Notes: generated by a model from the sequence alone, not told the origin. A DNA stretch of 18,865 bases from Bacteroidota bacterium (GCA_023429825.1 JAEZDC010000094.1:1-18865), one strand, 5' to 3'; positions 1-7,345 are shown, numbered from the stretch's first letter. Translations and numbers: made by a program.

Positions 1-2
1 GA

Positions 3-830
3 ACACATCCTTTCAGCCATTGGGAAAGACAACTGATCACTGATCATGTTCGGTACAACGAGATCGTAAACGAATTACAGGAAGCTGCAAGAAGTAATCT
101 CATTTTCGGTTTGCATGTGCATGTAGGAATGGAAGACCGTAGAATGGCGATCCATATTGCTAACTCAGCAAGATACTTTCTACCACATGTGTATGCACTC
201 AGCACCAATTCTCCTTTCTGGGAAGGAAGATTGACTGGATATAAATCGTTTCGTACAAAAGTCTTTGACAAGTTTCCAAGAACAGGTATACCTGATTGCT
301 TTGACAGCATCGAAGATTATGATAACTACGTCCAACTTCTTGTAAAGACGAATTGTATTGATAATGCAAAGAAAATATGGTGGGACCTACGAGTGCATCC
401 TTTTTTTAATACAGTTGAGTTCCGCATTTGCGATGTGCCAATGACTGTAAACGAAACCATTGCTATTGCAGCTTTATTCCAGGCTATCTGTGCAAAGCTG
501 TACAAGCTAAGAAGCCAGAATTTAAATTTTATCGATTACCACCGCGCACTGATCAATGAAAACAAATGGAGAGCTGGCCGTTATGGCATTGATGATTCTA
601 TGATCGACTTTGGTAAAGAACAGGAAGTAAATACAAGGTTACTGATCTATGAACTTCTTGATTTCGTAGACGATGTTGTTCCACACCTAGGCAGTCGTCA
701 TGCACTGAATTATGTTCCTAAAATTTTAGAAAATGGAACGGGTGCCGACAGGCAACTGAAAGTATTCAGGGAAACAAACGACCTGAAAAAGGTAGTTGAC
801 TTAATTCATGAAAGTTTTTTAACTACTTAG
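3..830 (+). CDS. Carboxylate-amine ligase, GCS2 / YbdK family (5'-truncated)
   Basis: This is the C-terminal 275 residues of a protein whose start lies left of the window; the frame is open from base 3 and ends at TAG 828-830. The family is the glutamate-cysteine ligase type 2 group (YbdK-like), ATP-dependent enzymes joining an amino acid carboxylate to an amine. Visible landmarks are THPFSHWE at the left edge, IFGLHVHVGMED (around bases 99-134), NSPFWEGRLTGYKSFR, and WDLRVHPFFNTVEFRICDVP (around 385-440). WRAGRYGIDDSMIDF follows near 570. Together these match the conserved C-terminal half of the family, which is usually about 370 residues long. An internal TTG at 111 could be mistaken for a start, but strong homology continues upstream of it. 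The true substrate of this group is often unknown, so gamma-glutamylcysteine synthesis is possible but not shown. It converges on pepT with no gap. Confidence 0.88.
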   Translation, partial: THPFSHWERQLITDHVRYNEIVNELQEAARSNLIFGLHVHVGMEDRRMAIHIANSARYFLPHVYALSTNSPFWEGRLTGYKSFRTKVFDKFPRTGIPDCFDSIEDYDNYVQLLVKTNCIDNAKKIWWDLRVHPFFNTVEFRICDVPMTVNETIAIAALFQAICAKLYKLRSQNLNFIDYHRALINENKWRAGRYGIDDSMIDFGKEQEVNTRLLIYELLDFVDDVVPHLGSRHALNYVPKILENGTGADRQLKVFRETNDLKKVVDLIHESFLTT

Positions 831-2078
831 TCAGCTCTTTTCTTCCCATACCTGTACAAGATGTACAAGCGTTTCCACCGCTTTGTTCATATCCCGCACT
901 CCTATCCATTCATGCTTGCTGTGTATCGCTTGCATACCTGTAAAAATGTTTGGGCAAGGTAGGCCCATAAAACTTAAGCGGCTTCCATCAGTACCTCCAC
1001 GAATGGGTTCATTCTTCAAAGTAACTCCTGCTCTTTTATACGCTTCTGCAGCAAACTCCGATACTTGTGGGTGATTGTCCAACACTTCTTTCATGTTGCG
1101 GTATTGTTCCTGCACTTTAAAATCGATGGAAGCGCCGGGATATTTTTTTATTACAGCCTCTGCAATACTCTTCAAACGTTCTTCATGTGGCTCTAGCTTA
1201 TTAGTAATAAAATCCCTTATGATAAACTCTATTGTTGCCTTTTCTGCAATTCCACTTACCCTTACAGGATGCACAAAACCTTCTCTTCCTTCAGTGGTCT
1301 CAGGGCTCCATTCATCTTTAGGCAATGCGTTTAAAATATCCCCTGCAATCTTTAATGCATTCACCATCTTTCCTTTTGCCGTTCCCGGATGTGATATCAC
1401 TCCATGAATATCTATCGTCACTCCATCTGCACTAAAAGTCTCGTCTTCAAAATCGCCTAACGCACCCCCATCAAGTGTATACCCAAAATCAGCACCTAAT
1501 TTTTTGAGTTCAACTTTTGCCGTTCCCTTTCCAACCTCTTCGTCTGGCGTAAATAATATTTTTATTGTACCATGTTTTACTTCAGGATGATTAGCTAAAT
1601 AATTAGCAAGATCCATAATTACTGCCACACCAGCTTTATCGTCTGCTCCAAGTAATGTAAGTCCGCTGGCAGTAATAATATCGTTTCCAATATGTTCTTT
1701 TAAATATGGATATTTTGCAATGGAGATTACCTGCGAATTATCATCAGGCAGGACAATATCATTTCCATCATAGTTCTTGTGTAAGATCGGCTTTACATTC
1801 GTTCCGCTGGCATCAGGAGCTGTATCAACATGAGCACAAAAACATATTACCGGAACCTTTTTATCAGTGTTGGAGGGAATGGTAGCGTATACATAACCGA
1901 ATGTATCCATCTCGGCATCTTCAATTCCAATACTCCTTAATTCAGTCATTAGTATTTTAGAAAGATCTTTTTGTTTTTCTGTAGTTGGATAAGTATTGCT
2001 TTGTGGATCGCTTTGTGTATCTACCTTAACATATGTCATCAGTCTTTCTGCCGCAGTAAAGTTGTAATTTTCAAACAT
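831..2078 (-). CDS. pepT: Peptidase T (tripeptide aminopeptidase, M20B)
   Basis: A cytosolic dinuclear zinc aminopeptidase that removes the N-terminal residue of tripeptides during peptide turnover. The 415-residue length fits PepT (E. coli about 408). Metal-site motifs appear in the expected order: CAHVDTAPD (H83, D85), LLGADDKAG (D146), FTPDEEVG (E180/E181 as catalytic base and ligand), TLDGG (D203), and HSKHEW near the C-terminus (H386/H389). The lid or dimerisation domain lies between roughly residues 215 and 320. The start at 2076-2078 agrees with the family N-terminus. The gene is divergent from the CPBP protease, with only 34 bp between the two start codons. Its stop codon directly abuts that of the upstream GCS2-type ligase. 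No signal peptide is visible. No missing catalytic residue was noticed. Confidence 0.95.
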   Translation of the reverse strand: MFENYNFTAAERLMTYVKVDTQSDPQSNTYPTTEKQKDLSKILMTELRSIGIEDAEMDTFGYVYATIPSNTDKKVPVICFCAHVDTAPDASGTNVKPILHKNYDGNDIVLPDDNSQVISIAKYPYLKEHIGNDIITASGLTLLGADDKAGVAVIMDLANYLANHPEVKHGTIKILFTPDEEVGKGTAKVELKKLGADFGYTLDGGALGDFEDETFSADGVTIDIHGVISHPGTAKGKMVNALKIAGDILNALPKDEWSPETTEGREGFVHPVRVSGIAEKATIEFIIRDFITNKLEPHEERLKSIAEAVIKKYPGASIDFKVQEQYRNMKEVLDNHPQVSEFAAEAYKRAGVTLKNEPIRGGTDGSRLSFMGLPCPNIFTGMQAIHSKHEWIGVRDMNKAVETLVHLVQVWEEKS

Positions 2079-2090
2079 AAATCAGATTTG
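2062..2090 (+). promoter_or_regulatory. Putative Bacteroidota sigma-A promoter for the CPBP protease
   Basis: TTG at 2062-2064, an 18-bp spacer, then CAGATTTG at 2083-2090. The second box matches the Bacteroidota -7 consensus TAnnTTTG at seven of eight positions. The ATG of the CPBP gene is at 2113, giving a short leader. The TTG box lies inside the first codons of the divergent pepT gene. Two further copies of the same CAGATTTG box with TTG 17-18 bp upstream precede genes at 8828 and 10549, which supports the call. It is a sequence match only. Confidence 0.42.
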
Positions 2091-2112
2091 ATCAACAAAG
2101 TAAAGGAACGTT

Positions 2113-2973
2113 ATGGAGAAAACTCCGGCAATTCAACAGGGATGGTTACGAGCTTTACTATATTTTATCCTTGCCGCAACAACAGTATACCTGCTTTCTT
2201 ATTTGCTTCGTAATTTTTTATCCGCCCCATTTCTCAGTAATTCGCAGGAGAATGAATTAATGTCTTTGATCATAACATATTTCATATGGTCTGTGGTACT
2301 TATCGGGCTAGCTTTCCTGTTCAGAAAGGTTATTGATAAGAATACTTTTTATTCTTTAGGATTTCAATGGAAAGGATATTCATCTCATGCAGCCACCGGT
2401 TTTTTTCTTGGCATTCTTTTGCTAACTGCAGGATCTTTGATATTGGTACTTCTTCAATTTATTTTCTTTACAAGCGTTAATCTGCAACTACCGCACTTAT
2501 TGGTCAGTCTTACATTTTTTATTCTCGTCGCATTTACTGAAGAGATCGCATTCAGGGGATACATTCTCAACAACCTGATGCAAAGCATGAACAAGTGGTG
2601 GGCATTAGCTTTATCATCATTTGCATTTGGCATAGTACATATCTCTAACCCTTCCGCCAACTATCTCCCCATCTTCAACATTTTCGTTGCAGGATTTCTG
2701 CTTGGCATCAATTATATCTACACAAAAAATTTATGGTTTGCCATCGCATTACACTTTAGCTGGAATTTTTTCCAGGGACCGATATTAGGATATGAAGTCA
2801 GTGGGTTCTCCTCTGCTACATTACTTGAGCAAACGCAAAAAGGTCCTGAAATATTAACAGGTGGGAACTTCGGGTTCGAAGGCTCTATACTTTGTTTGGC
2901 ACTCTCCGCGTTAGCTATATTTTTATTATCAATCTATTATTCCAAACAACAGTACACATCGGTGGAAATCTAA
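2113..2973 (+). CDS. CPBP family intramembrane metalloprotease (CAAX/Abi type)
   Basis: A 286-residue multi-pass membrane protein with hydrophobic segments around residues 12-32, 48-70, 95-120, 128-142, 162-176, 186-204, 208-222 and 256-276. All three signature motifs of the CPBP/Abi glutamic protease family are present. Motif 1 is FTEEIAFRG (E143, E144, R148), motif 2 is FAFGIVHIS (H176), and motif 3 is ALHFSWNFFQG (H214, N218). These residues form the membrane-embedded active site in the Rce1-like fold. Family members process prenylated proteins in eukaryotes. In bacteria they are linked to bacteriocin self-immunity or maturation of signalling peptides, but no such partner is visible here, so the substrate is unknown. 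An AAAGTAAAGGAACG stretch upstream might act as a weak ribosome binding site. Confidence 0.9.
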   Translation: MEKTPAIQQGWLRALLYFILAATTVYLLSYLLRNFLSAPFLSNSQENELMSLIITYFIWSVVLIGLAFLFRKVIDKNTFYSLGFQWKGYSSHAATGFFLGILLLTAGSLILVLLQFIFFTSVNLQLPHLLVSLTFFILVAFTEEIAFRGYILNNLMQSMNKWWALALSSFAFGIVHISNPSANYLPIFNIFVAGFLLGINYIYTKNLWFAIALHFSWNFFQGPILGYEVSGFSSATLLEQTQKGPEILTGGNFGFEGSILCLALSALAIFLLSIYYSKQQYTSVEI

Positions 2974-3028
2974 TATTGCATTTTCCACAAGCATTCTCTA
3001 TTTTTCTGATTCAAACTGTCAATATGTA

Positions 3029-3056
3029 TTGTTTTTGACAAGAAACTTTACATGTG
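3029..3056 (+). promoter_or_regulatory. Putative promoter for the 185-aa membrane protein
   Basis: TTG at 3029-3031, a 17-bp spacer, then TACATGTG at 3049-3056, which matches TAnnTTTG at seven of eight positions. The downstream ATG is at 3085, leaving an A/C-rich leader without a Shine-Dalgarno sequence. Call made from pattern only. Confidence 0.38.
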
Positions 3057-3084
3057 ATCATTCAACACCAAAACAACTAAAAAC

Positions 3085-3642
3085 ATGAAAAGAAATTTCA
3101 TTGGTGCTTTAGTTGGCGCCATCATTATTTTCATCTGGCAATTTTTGTCAAATGCGGCAATGAATCTTCATGCCGACAATGTGAAATATACGCCAAACCA
3201 AGATGCAGTTTTAAGTGCAATTACATCTAACATTCCTGAAGAGGGTGGTTACATGATCCCTAATCTTCCGCCGGATAAACAAACCAAGGAAGATCATGAG
3301 AAGTTTATGGCAGACCAGGAAGGAAAACCCAGCGTGCATATTATCTATCATAAGTCGAAAAGCTATGATATGGTGATGAATATGGTTCGTGGTTTTCTAA
3401 GCAACATTATCATGGTATGGTTGTTTTGCTGGATACTTGGTAAAATGAACATGCCAGGTTTCAGTACGATCGTAATGGCATCTATAGCACTAGGACTTAT
3501 TACCTTCATTAACCAGCCTTACACAGGCCATATCTGGTTTGGCTTTTTTGATACAAAAATTCATTTGCTTGACGCTGTAGTTAGCTGGGGACTTGCCGGA
3601 TTATGGCTTGGATGGTGGTTTACCAGGAGAACAGTTCGTTGA
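3085..3642 (+). CDS. Multi-pass membrane protein of unknown function
   Basis: I do not recognise a named family. The 185-residue protein begins with a positively charged tip (MKRN) and a hydrophobic segment at about residues 5-27. A polar loop of about 70 residues (28-100) follows, containing IPNLPPDKQTKEDHEKFM. Three more hydrophobic segments lie at about 102-122, 124-144 and 160-180, and the protein ends in a basic tail (RRTVR). This topology would put the loop on the periplasmic side with both ends in the cytoplasm. The start at 3085 fits the membrane topology and the A-rich leader. It appears to be transcribed alone, with its own promoter candidate and a terminator immediately after. Similar proteins seem plausible across Bacteroidota, but I cannot assign a role. 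Confidence 0.75.
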   Translation: MKRNFIGALVGAIIIFIWQFLSNAAMNLHADNVKYTPNQDAVLSAITSNIPEEGGYMIPNLPPDKQTKEDHEKFMADQEGKPSVHIIYHKSKSYDMVMNMVRGFLSNIIMVWLFCWILGKMNMPGFSTIVMASIALGLITFINQPYTGHIWFGFFDTKIHLLDAVVSWGLAGLWLGWWFTRRTVR

Positions 3643-3654
3643 TCATACTAAAAG

Positions 3655-3682
3655 AAAAGGCTTAGAAAACTCTAAGCCTTTT
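3655..3682. terminator. Bidirectional intrinsic terminator
   Basis: A perfect 11-bp inverted repeat, AAAAGGCTTAG (3655-3665) and CTAAGCCTTTT (3672-3682), with a 6-nt loop. The T-rich flanks work on both strands. It sits between the convergent 185-aa membrane protein gene and the FKBP isomerase gene, so it can end both transcripts. Confidence 0.85.
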
Positions 3683-3704
3683 TCATGTAATCTCTCTTTT
3701 ATTT

Positions 3705-4157
3705 TTAAGGAGTAATAATCAAGCTCTTGCCATCAATATTCACCAATTCTATATCAAAAGTAAGATCCTGCCCCGCCAATTGATGATTCGCATCCAATGT
3801 AACTGTATCTTCTTTTACATCAACGATCGTTACAGGAAATTGCTGGCCGCTGCCATTGTGCATCATCAGTTGCATGCCCGGCTCAGGCGTCATATCTTCA
3901 GGAAACCTATCTTTTGGAAAATCCATCACCAGTTCCTGCTGCCTTGCACCATAAGCCTGGTCTGCAGGTATATTTATCGTTCTTTTATCGCCCACACTCA
4001 TACCCATTACACCATTATCAAAACCAGGGATCACCTGCCCGGTTCCTACTTCAAATTCTAATGGATCACGTCCTTCGCTACTGTCAAAAGTACTTCCATC
4101 ATTCAATCTACCATGATAATGCACTTGCACCTTATCACCTTTTTTAACTTGTTGCAT
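3705..4157 (-). CDS. FKBP-type peptidyl-prolyl isomerase, SlyD-like
   Basis: A 150-residue cytosolic prolyl cis-trans isomerase and folding chaperone. The N-terminal FKBP half holds VQVHYHGRLNDGSTFDSS (residues 10-27), FEVGTGQVIPGFDNGVMGM (35-53), and IPADQAYG (63-70). Residues from about 72 to 125 replace the FKBP flap and correspond to the insert-in-flap chaperone domain of SlyD/FkpB. The FKBP strand then resumes with LDANHQLAGQDLTFDIELV (121-139), a strong SlyD signature. The C-terminus ends at about residue 150, so the His/Cys-rich metal-binding tail of E. coli SlyD is absent, as in many short SlyD/FkpB proteins. It is divergent from fmt across a 233-bp gap and shares the terminator at 3655-3682. 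I leave the symbol blank because SlyD and FkpB cannot be separated by eye. Confidence 0.93.
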   Translation of the reverse strand: MQQVKKGDKVQVHYHGRLNDGSTFDSSEGRDPLEFEVGTGQVIPGFDNGVMGMSVGDKRTINIPADQAYGARQQELVMDFPKDRFPEDMTPEPGMQLMMHNGSGQQFPVTIVDVKEDTVTLDANHQLAGQDLTFDIELVNIDGKSLIITP

Positions 4158-4198
4158 TCTTTTTTATTTTATGTAGCCAGCTTTGGTAGTACTATTAA

Positions 4199-4219
4199 GC
4201 ATCGTTGCGTCGCACTCTT
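4199..4219 (-). repeat. Interspersed intergenic repeat, copy 1
   Basis: GCATCGTTGCGTCGCAC at 4199-4215 followed by TCTT. The same 17 bases, in inverted orientation and followed by CCTT, occur at 10386-10406, giving 20 of 21 matching positions. Both copies are intergenic and lie in the same orientation relative to the adjacent downstream gene (here the minus-strand FKBP gene, start at 4157). This copy sits 42-62 bp before that start. The core TGCG-T-CGCA is itself nearly palindromic. Confidence 0.6.
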
Positions 4220-4378
4220 ATACGTTCTTATCTATATTGCACAGGTGAGCTGCAGAATAAAGATGAGTAATTAAAGAACTCAGCTGCTACGTTTACTAAT
4301 AAACCGCAAGTTAACTTAAGTCTATTAGGAAGGCAATTAATCTTTAGCTTTTATCGACACCTCAAAGCTTTCACTAAC

Positions 4379-4386
4379 TACATTTG
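4379..4386 (+). promoter_or_regulatory. -7 promoter element abutting the fmt start
   Basis: TACATTTG is an exact match to the Bacteroidota -7 consensus TAnnTTTG. It ends only 4 nt before the fmt ATG at 4391, so transcription from it would begin at or next to the start codon. No TTG is seen at the usual distance upstream. Confidence 0.4.
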
Positions 4387-4390
4387 TGCT

Positions 4391-5332
4391 ATGGATTTTA
4401 AAGATTTACGCATTGTTTTTATGGGCACACCTGAATTCGCAGTAGCATCTTTAGATGCACTGGTAAAGGCCGGTTGTTATATTGCAGGGGTAGTTACAGC
4501 ACCTGATAAACCAGCAGGCAGGGGAATGAAACTTACCCAGAGCGCAGTAAAAAAATATGCTTCAGACCATGGATTAAAAACATTACAACCCGAAAAATTA
4601 AAGTCTCATGCTTTTATTGATGAGCTTAGATCACTCAATGCAGATCTCCAGGTGGTAGTGGCTTTTAGAATGTTGCCTGAAGTTGTATGGAATATGCCAC
4701 CGCTGGGAACGATCAATGTACATGGGTCCTTACTTCCACAATATCGCGGCGCAGCACCGATCAATTGGGCTGTAATTAACGGTGAGCAAGAAACAGGTGT
4801 AACCACTTTCAAACTAAAACACGAGATCGATACAGGTAATGTTCTATTGCAGGAAAAAATTTCGATAGACCCCGATGAAACAGCTGGGCAATTGCACGAT
4901 AAGATGAAAGACATTGGCGCTTCCCTCCTGCTAAGGACCATTAAAGCATTAGCTGAGCAGACCCTGGAGGAAACACCCCAATCTGCTATTACAACTGAAG
5001 AATGTAAACATGCTCCTAAGATCTTCACTGAAACCTGCAAAATAGATTGGAATAAAACTGCTAATCACATACATAATCTTGTGAGAGGCCTTTCTCCTTT
5101 TCCCGGTGCATTTACTTATTTAAAGAATAAAATGCTTAAGATATATAAGAGTAAAAAAGAGATCGTTCAACATTCCCATGAACTGGGGCAAGTGTTCACA
5201 GATGGTAAAAACTATTTTAAATATGCCTGTGCAAATGGATACATTCATTGCACCGAAATTCAGCTGGAAGGAAAAAAAAGAATGCTGATTGAAGACTTCC
5301 TCAGGGGTTATCGTTTTGAATCAGAAGAGTAA
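4391..5332 (+). CDS. fmt: Methionyl-tRNA formyltransferase
   Basis: Transfers the formyl group of 10-formyltetrahydrofolate to the amino group of initiator Met-tRNA. The 313-residue length equals the usual size. The N-terminal formyltransferase domain (about 1-200) shows IVFMGTPEFAVASLDAL (8-24), TAPDKPAGRGMKL (36-48) and the catalytic segment INVHGSLLPQYRGAAPINWA (108-127). The catalytic Asn, His and Asp fall at N109, H111 and D147 (KHEIDTGN). The C-terminal tRNA-binding OB-like domain starts after about residue 215, with GLSPFPGAFTYLKNKMLKIY. The start at 4391 fits the family N-terminus. It leads a compact set with the GT9 gene 36 nt downstream and tsaC overlapping that gene. It may be transcribed as a leaderless mRNA from the box at 4379-4386. 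Confidence 0.96.
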   Translation: MDFKDLRIVFMGTPEFAVASLDALVKAGCYIAGVVTAPDKPAGRGMKLTQSAVKKYASDHGLKTLQPEKLKSHAFIDELRSLNADLQVVVAFRMLPEVVWNMPPLGTINVHGSLLPQYRGAAPINWAVINGEQETGVTTFKLKHEIDTGNVLLQEKISIDPDETAGQLHDKMKDIGASLLLRTIKALAEQTLEETPQSAITTEECKHAPKIFTETCKIDWNKTANHIHNLVRGLSPFPGAFTYLKNKMLKIYKSKKEIVQHSHELGQVFTDGKNYFKYACANGYIHCTEIQLEGKKRMLIEDFLRGYRFESEE

Positions 5333-5368
5333 ATTGCTCCATTTTAATCTTCTATTTTTACTGTTTCT

Positions 5369-6364
5369 ATGCAAAAGATATTGGTGATACAAACTGCTTT
5401 CATTGGCGATGTAGTCCTTGCTACAGCGGTAGTAGAAAAAATACACCAGTATCTGCCTTCTGCACAAATTGATTTCATGGTGCGCAAAGGGAATGAAAGC
5501 TTGCTCAACAATAATCCACACATCACTGAAATTATTATCTGGAATAAGAAGGAAAGCAAACTGCGTAACTTATTCAGGCTTTTGTCATCAATAAGAGCAA
5601 AGAAGTATGATAAAGTGATCAATCTTCAACGTTTTGCGGCAACCGGAATACTTACAGGCTTCTCTCAAGCCAGAGAAAGAATTGGCTTTGATAAAAATCC
5701 ATTCAGTTTCATGTTCACTAAAAAAATTATACATGAAATAAAACCCGGTGTACATGAAGTTGACAGGAACATTTCACTCATCGGGCATTTTACTGACAAT
5801 AAAAGAGTCCAACCTAAACTTTATCCTTCACAGGAAGATTTTATTAAAGTGCAGGTGTACAAAAAAGATCATTATATAACCATCACCCCCTCCAGTGTCT
5901 GGTTCACAAAACAATATCCTGTTCCTAAATGGATCGATTTCATTGAAGCTTTACCTCCGGGTTATATTGTGTATCTGCTTGGTGGAAAGGACAATCTTAA
6001 AGACTGTAACCAGATAACCGAACGTTCAAAAAATAAAAATATTATCATCCTTGCAGGTGAATTATCCTTCTTGCAGTCAGCAGCATTAATGAAAGATGCG
6101 GTTATGAATTATGTAAATGACTCAGCTCCTTTGCATTTTGCATCGGCAGTGAATGCACCTGTTACTGCAGTCTTTTGCTCTACCATTCCGGAATTTGGCT
6201 TTACTCCTTTATCGGATACATCGATCGTTATTCAAACTAAACTACAGCTTGCCTGCAAACCATGCGGTTTACATGGAAGAAAAGAATGTCCGCTAGGGCA
6301 TTTCAAATGTGCTTATACAATCGAAACGCAACAACTGCTTGCTACTTTAAACACACCCAAATGA
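5369..6364 (+). CDS. Glycosyltransferase family 9 (heptosyltransferase-like)
   Basis: A GT-B fold transferase of family 9, normally moving ADP-heptose onto lipopolysaccharide core at the inner face of the inner membrane. In 331 residues it shows the N-terminal ILVIQTAFIGDVVLATA (4-20, with the conserved Asp at 14). ITPSSVWFTKQYPVPKW follows at 172-188, then LLGGKD at 203-208. The donor-site segment NDSAPLHFASAVNAPVTAVF lies at 250-269. A C-terminal four-cysteine cluster (C296, C299, C307, C314, spacing Cx2Cx7Cx6C) is common in this family and may structure the tail. The real acceptor and sugar cannot be told, so no waa symbol is given. It follows fmt by 36 nt, and its stop overlaps the tsaC start as ATGA, implying translational coupling. 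Confidence 0.92.
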   Translation: MQKILVIQTAFIGDVVLATAVVEKIHQYLPSAQIDFMVRKGNESLLNNNPHITEIIIWNKKESKLRNLFRLLSSIRAKKYDKVINLQRFAATGILTGFSQARERIGFDKNPFSFMFTKKIIHEIKPGVHEVDRNISLIGHFTDNKRVQPKLYPSQEDFIKVQVYKKDHYITITPSSVWFTKQYPVPKWIDFIEALPPGYIVYLLGGKDNLKDCNQITERSKNKNIIILAGELSFLQSAALMKDAVMNYVNDSAPLHFASAVNAPVTAVFCSTIPEFGFTPLSDTSIVIQTKLQLACKPCGLHGRKECPLGHFKCAYTIETQQLLATLNTPK

Positions 6365-6933
6365 AAGATTTTACGAATGATATAGAGATGTGTTTACAGG
6401 TTCTTCATTCCGGGGGAACTATTCTATATCCAACAGACACGATTTGGGGCCTGGGATGTGATGCTACAAATGCTGAAGCAGTAAACAAAGTGATAGAAAT
6501 CAAAGATCGTCCTGCTCATAAAAGTTTTGTAGTGTTAGTGGCGTCTGAAAGAGACATCCTTCAATATGTAGCCTCACCTGATCTTGTTGTTTTTGACTAT
6601 TTAAAAGAAGTTTCTAAGCCTACTACAGTTATCTATGATCATGCAATCGGACTTGCAGACAATGTGCCTGCCGATGATGGCAGCGTAGCAATCCGCATCT
6701 GTAATGATGAGTTTTGTAAGCATCTTATCAAACGGTTCAGAAAGCCTATCCTTAGTACTTCTGCCAATCTGAGTGGCTTTCCATCACCCCAAGTTTTTGC
6801 TGATATTTCAGTGGAAATAAAGAAAAGTGTGGATTATGTTGTGGAACACAGGCAGGACGATATGCTTCCTGCGCAACCCTCCTCTATTATTAAATGGCAT
6901 CAAAACGGGAAATTCACACTAATAAGACCCTAG
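6361..6933 (+). CDS. tsaC: L-threonylcarbamoyladenylate synthase (YrdC/Sua5 family)
   Basis: Makes threonylcarbamoyl-AMP from threonine, bicarbonate and ATP, the first step of t6A37 synthesis in ANN-decoding tRNAs. The 190-residue protein is the short TsaC form, with no C-terminal Sua5 domain. Motifs are GGTILYPTDTIWGLGCDATN (18-37), KDRPAHKSFVVLV (48-60), VAIRICND (109-116) and the nucleotide-site STSANLSGFPSP (132-143), then PSSII (173-177). I chose ATG 6361 because it begins exactly at the family N-terminus and overlaps the preceding stop as ATGA. The frame is open further left to 6262, but that part lies inside the GT9 gene and encodes no family-like sequence. The stop codon is buried in a perfect hairpin (6911-6941). 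Confidence 0.95.
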   Translation: MKDFTNDIEMCLQVLHSGGTILYPTDTIWGLGCDATNAEAVNKVIEIKDRPAHKSFVVLVASERDILQYVASPDLVVFDYLKEVSKPTTVIYDHAIGLADNVPADDGSVAIRICNDEFCKHLIKRFRKPILSTSANLSGFPSPQVFADISVEIKKSVDYVVEHRQDDMLPAQPSSIIKWHQNGKFTLIRP

Positions 6934-6941
6934 TGTGAATT
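6911..6941 (+). repeat. Perfect inverted repeat spanning the tsaC stop codon
   Basis: AATTCACACTA (6911-6921) and TAGTGTGAATT (6931-6941) are exact reverse complements separated by 9 nt. The tsaC stop TAG (6931-6933) is the first codon of the right arm. No T-run follows, so this is not a canonical intrinsic terminator. It could still slow RNA polymerase, protect the 3' end from exonucleases, or mark a processing site. Confidence 0.6.
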
Positions 6942-7073
6942 GCTGTTAAGAAATTATTATCTGCACATAATCAAGGGCTTGAAGCATAATATTCTTACTC
7001 CAGCCATATTTTAACCTGATAATGAACGTTTTGGAGAAATCCTTGTTGCAATACTAGTCTTAAAACTTTTTTT

Positions 7074-7313
7074 ATGGCTCGCGTTATACTAGACGTTCCC
7101 AGCGAAAAAATGAGCTCCTTTGTTAGAATGGTAATGCAACTTGGCATTGACAAACATTCTATCAGCTCCAACTTTAATGGAAGTGAAGAGCCTGCACCAA
7201 CTCCTGCTCCAAGGCAACAAAGAGAAGGTTTCTTTTCAGGAAACAGGCTGCGTTCTTTCACATCCAAACTACTCGATTGGGATCGCAACAGAAACGAACT
7301 TGAGTTCGAATAA
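7074..7313 (+). CDS. Small protein of unknown function (79 aa)
   Basis: I do not recognise a family. The N-terminal 30 residues (ARVILDVPSEKMSSFVRMVM, then QLGIDKHSI) look like a beta strand followed by an amphipathic helix. A Pro/Ala-rich flexible linker (EEPAPTPAPRQQRE, about 43-56) and a charged C-terminal helix (RLRSFTSKLLDWDRNRNELE) follow. There is no signal peptide or membrane segment, so it is likely cytosolic. It starts at ATG 7074 after a T-rich stretch with no Shine-Dalgarno sequence. It lies between tsaC and cca on the same strand, with gaps of 140 and 32 nt. The ordered strand-helix start, even codon use and position between genes argue that it is real. Overlapping frames (for example 7141-7368) look like shadows. 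Confidence 0.62.
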   Translation: MARVILDVPSEKMSSFVRMVMQLGIDKHSISSNFNGSEEPAPTPAPRQQREGFFSGNRLRSFTSKLLDWDRNRNELEFE

Positions 7314-7332
7314 TATGCTTAAGCAGCAACCC

Positions 7333-7340
7333 TATCTTTG
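7333..7340 (+). promoter_or_regulatory. -7 promoter element abutting the cca start
   Basis: TATCTTTG is an exact TAnnTTTG match ending 5 nt before ATG 7346. As with fmt, a transcript from here would have almost no leader. The TTG box at the standard distance is not evident. Confidence 0.4.
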
Positions 7341-7345
7341 CTGCA

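Larger units (their letters stand above)
4158..4390. other. Divergent intergenic region between the FKBP gene and fmt
   Basis: This 233-bp gap separates two divergent start codons. It holds the repeat copy at 4199-4219, a 10-bp palindrome AAGTTAACTT at 4308-4317, and the -7-like box TACATTTG at 4379-4386 immediately before fmt. I see no convincing open frame, tRNA or hairpin terminator in it, and no clear promoter for the FKBP gene. Confidence 0.5.

Noticed and set aside
111..113. TTG start for the ligase at 111
   Set aside because: Family-conserved sequence continues upstream to the window edge, so 111 is an internal codon of a truncated gene.
3780..4147. Plus-strand frames opposite the FKBP gene
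   Set aside because: They are antisense shadows of a well-supported SlyD-like gene.
6262..6360. N-terminal extension of tsaC from ATG 6262
   Set aside because: It lies inside the GT9 coding region in another frame and adds nothing family-like. The ATGA overlap at 6361 is a typical coupled start.
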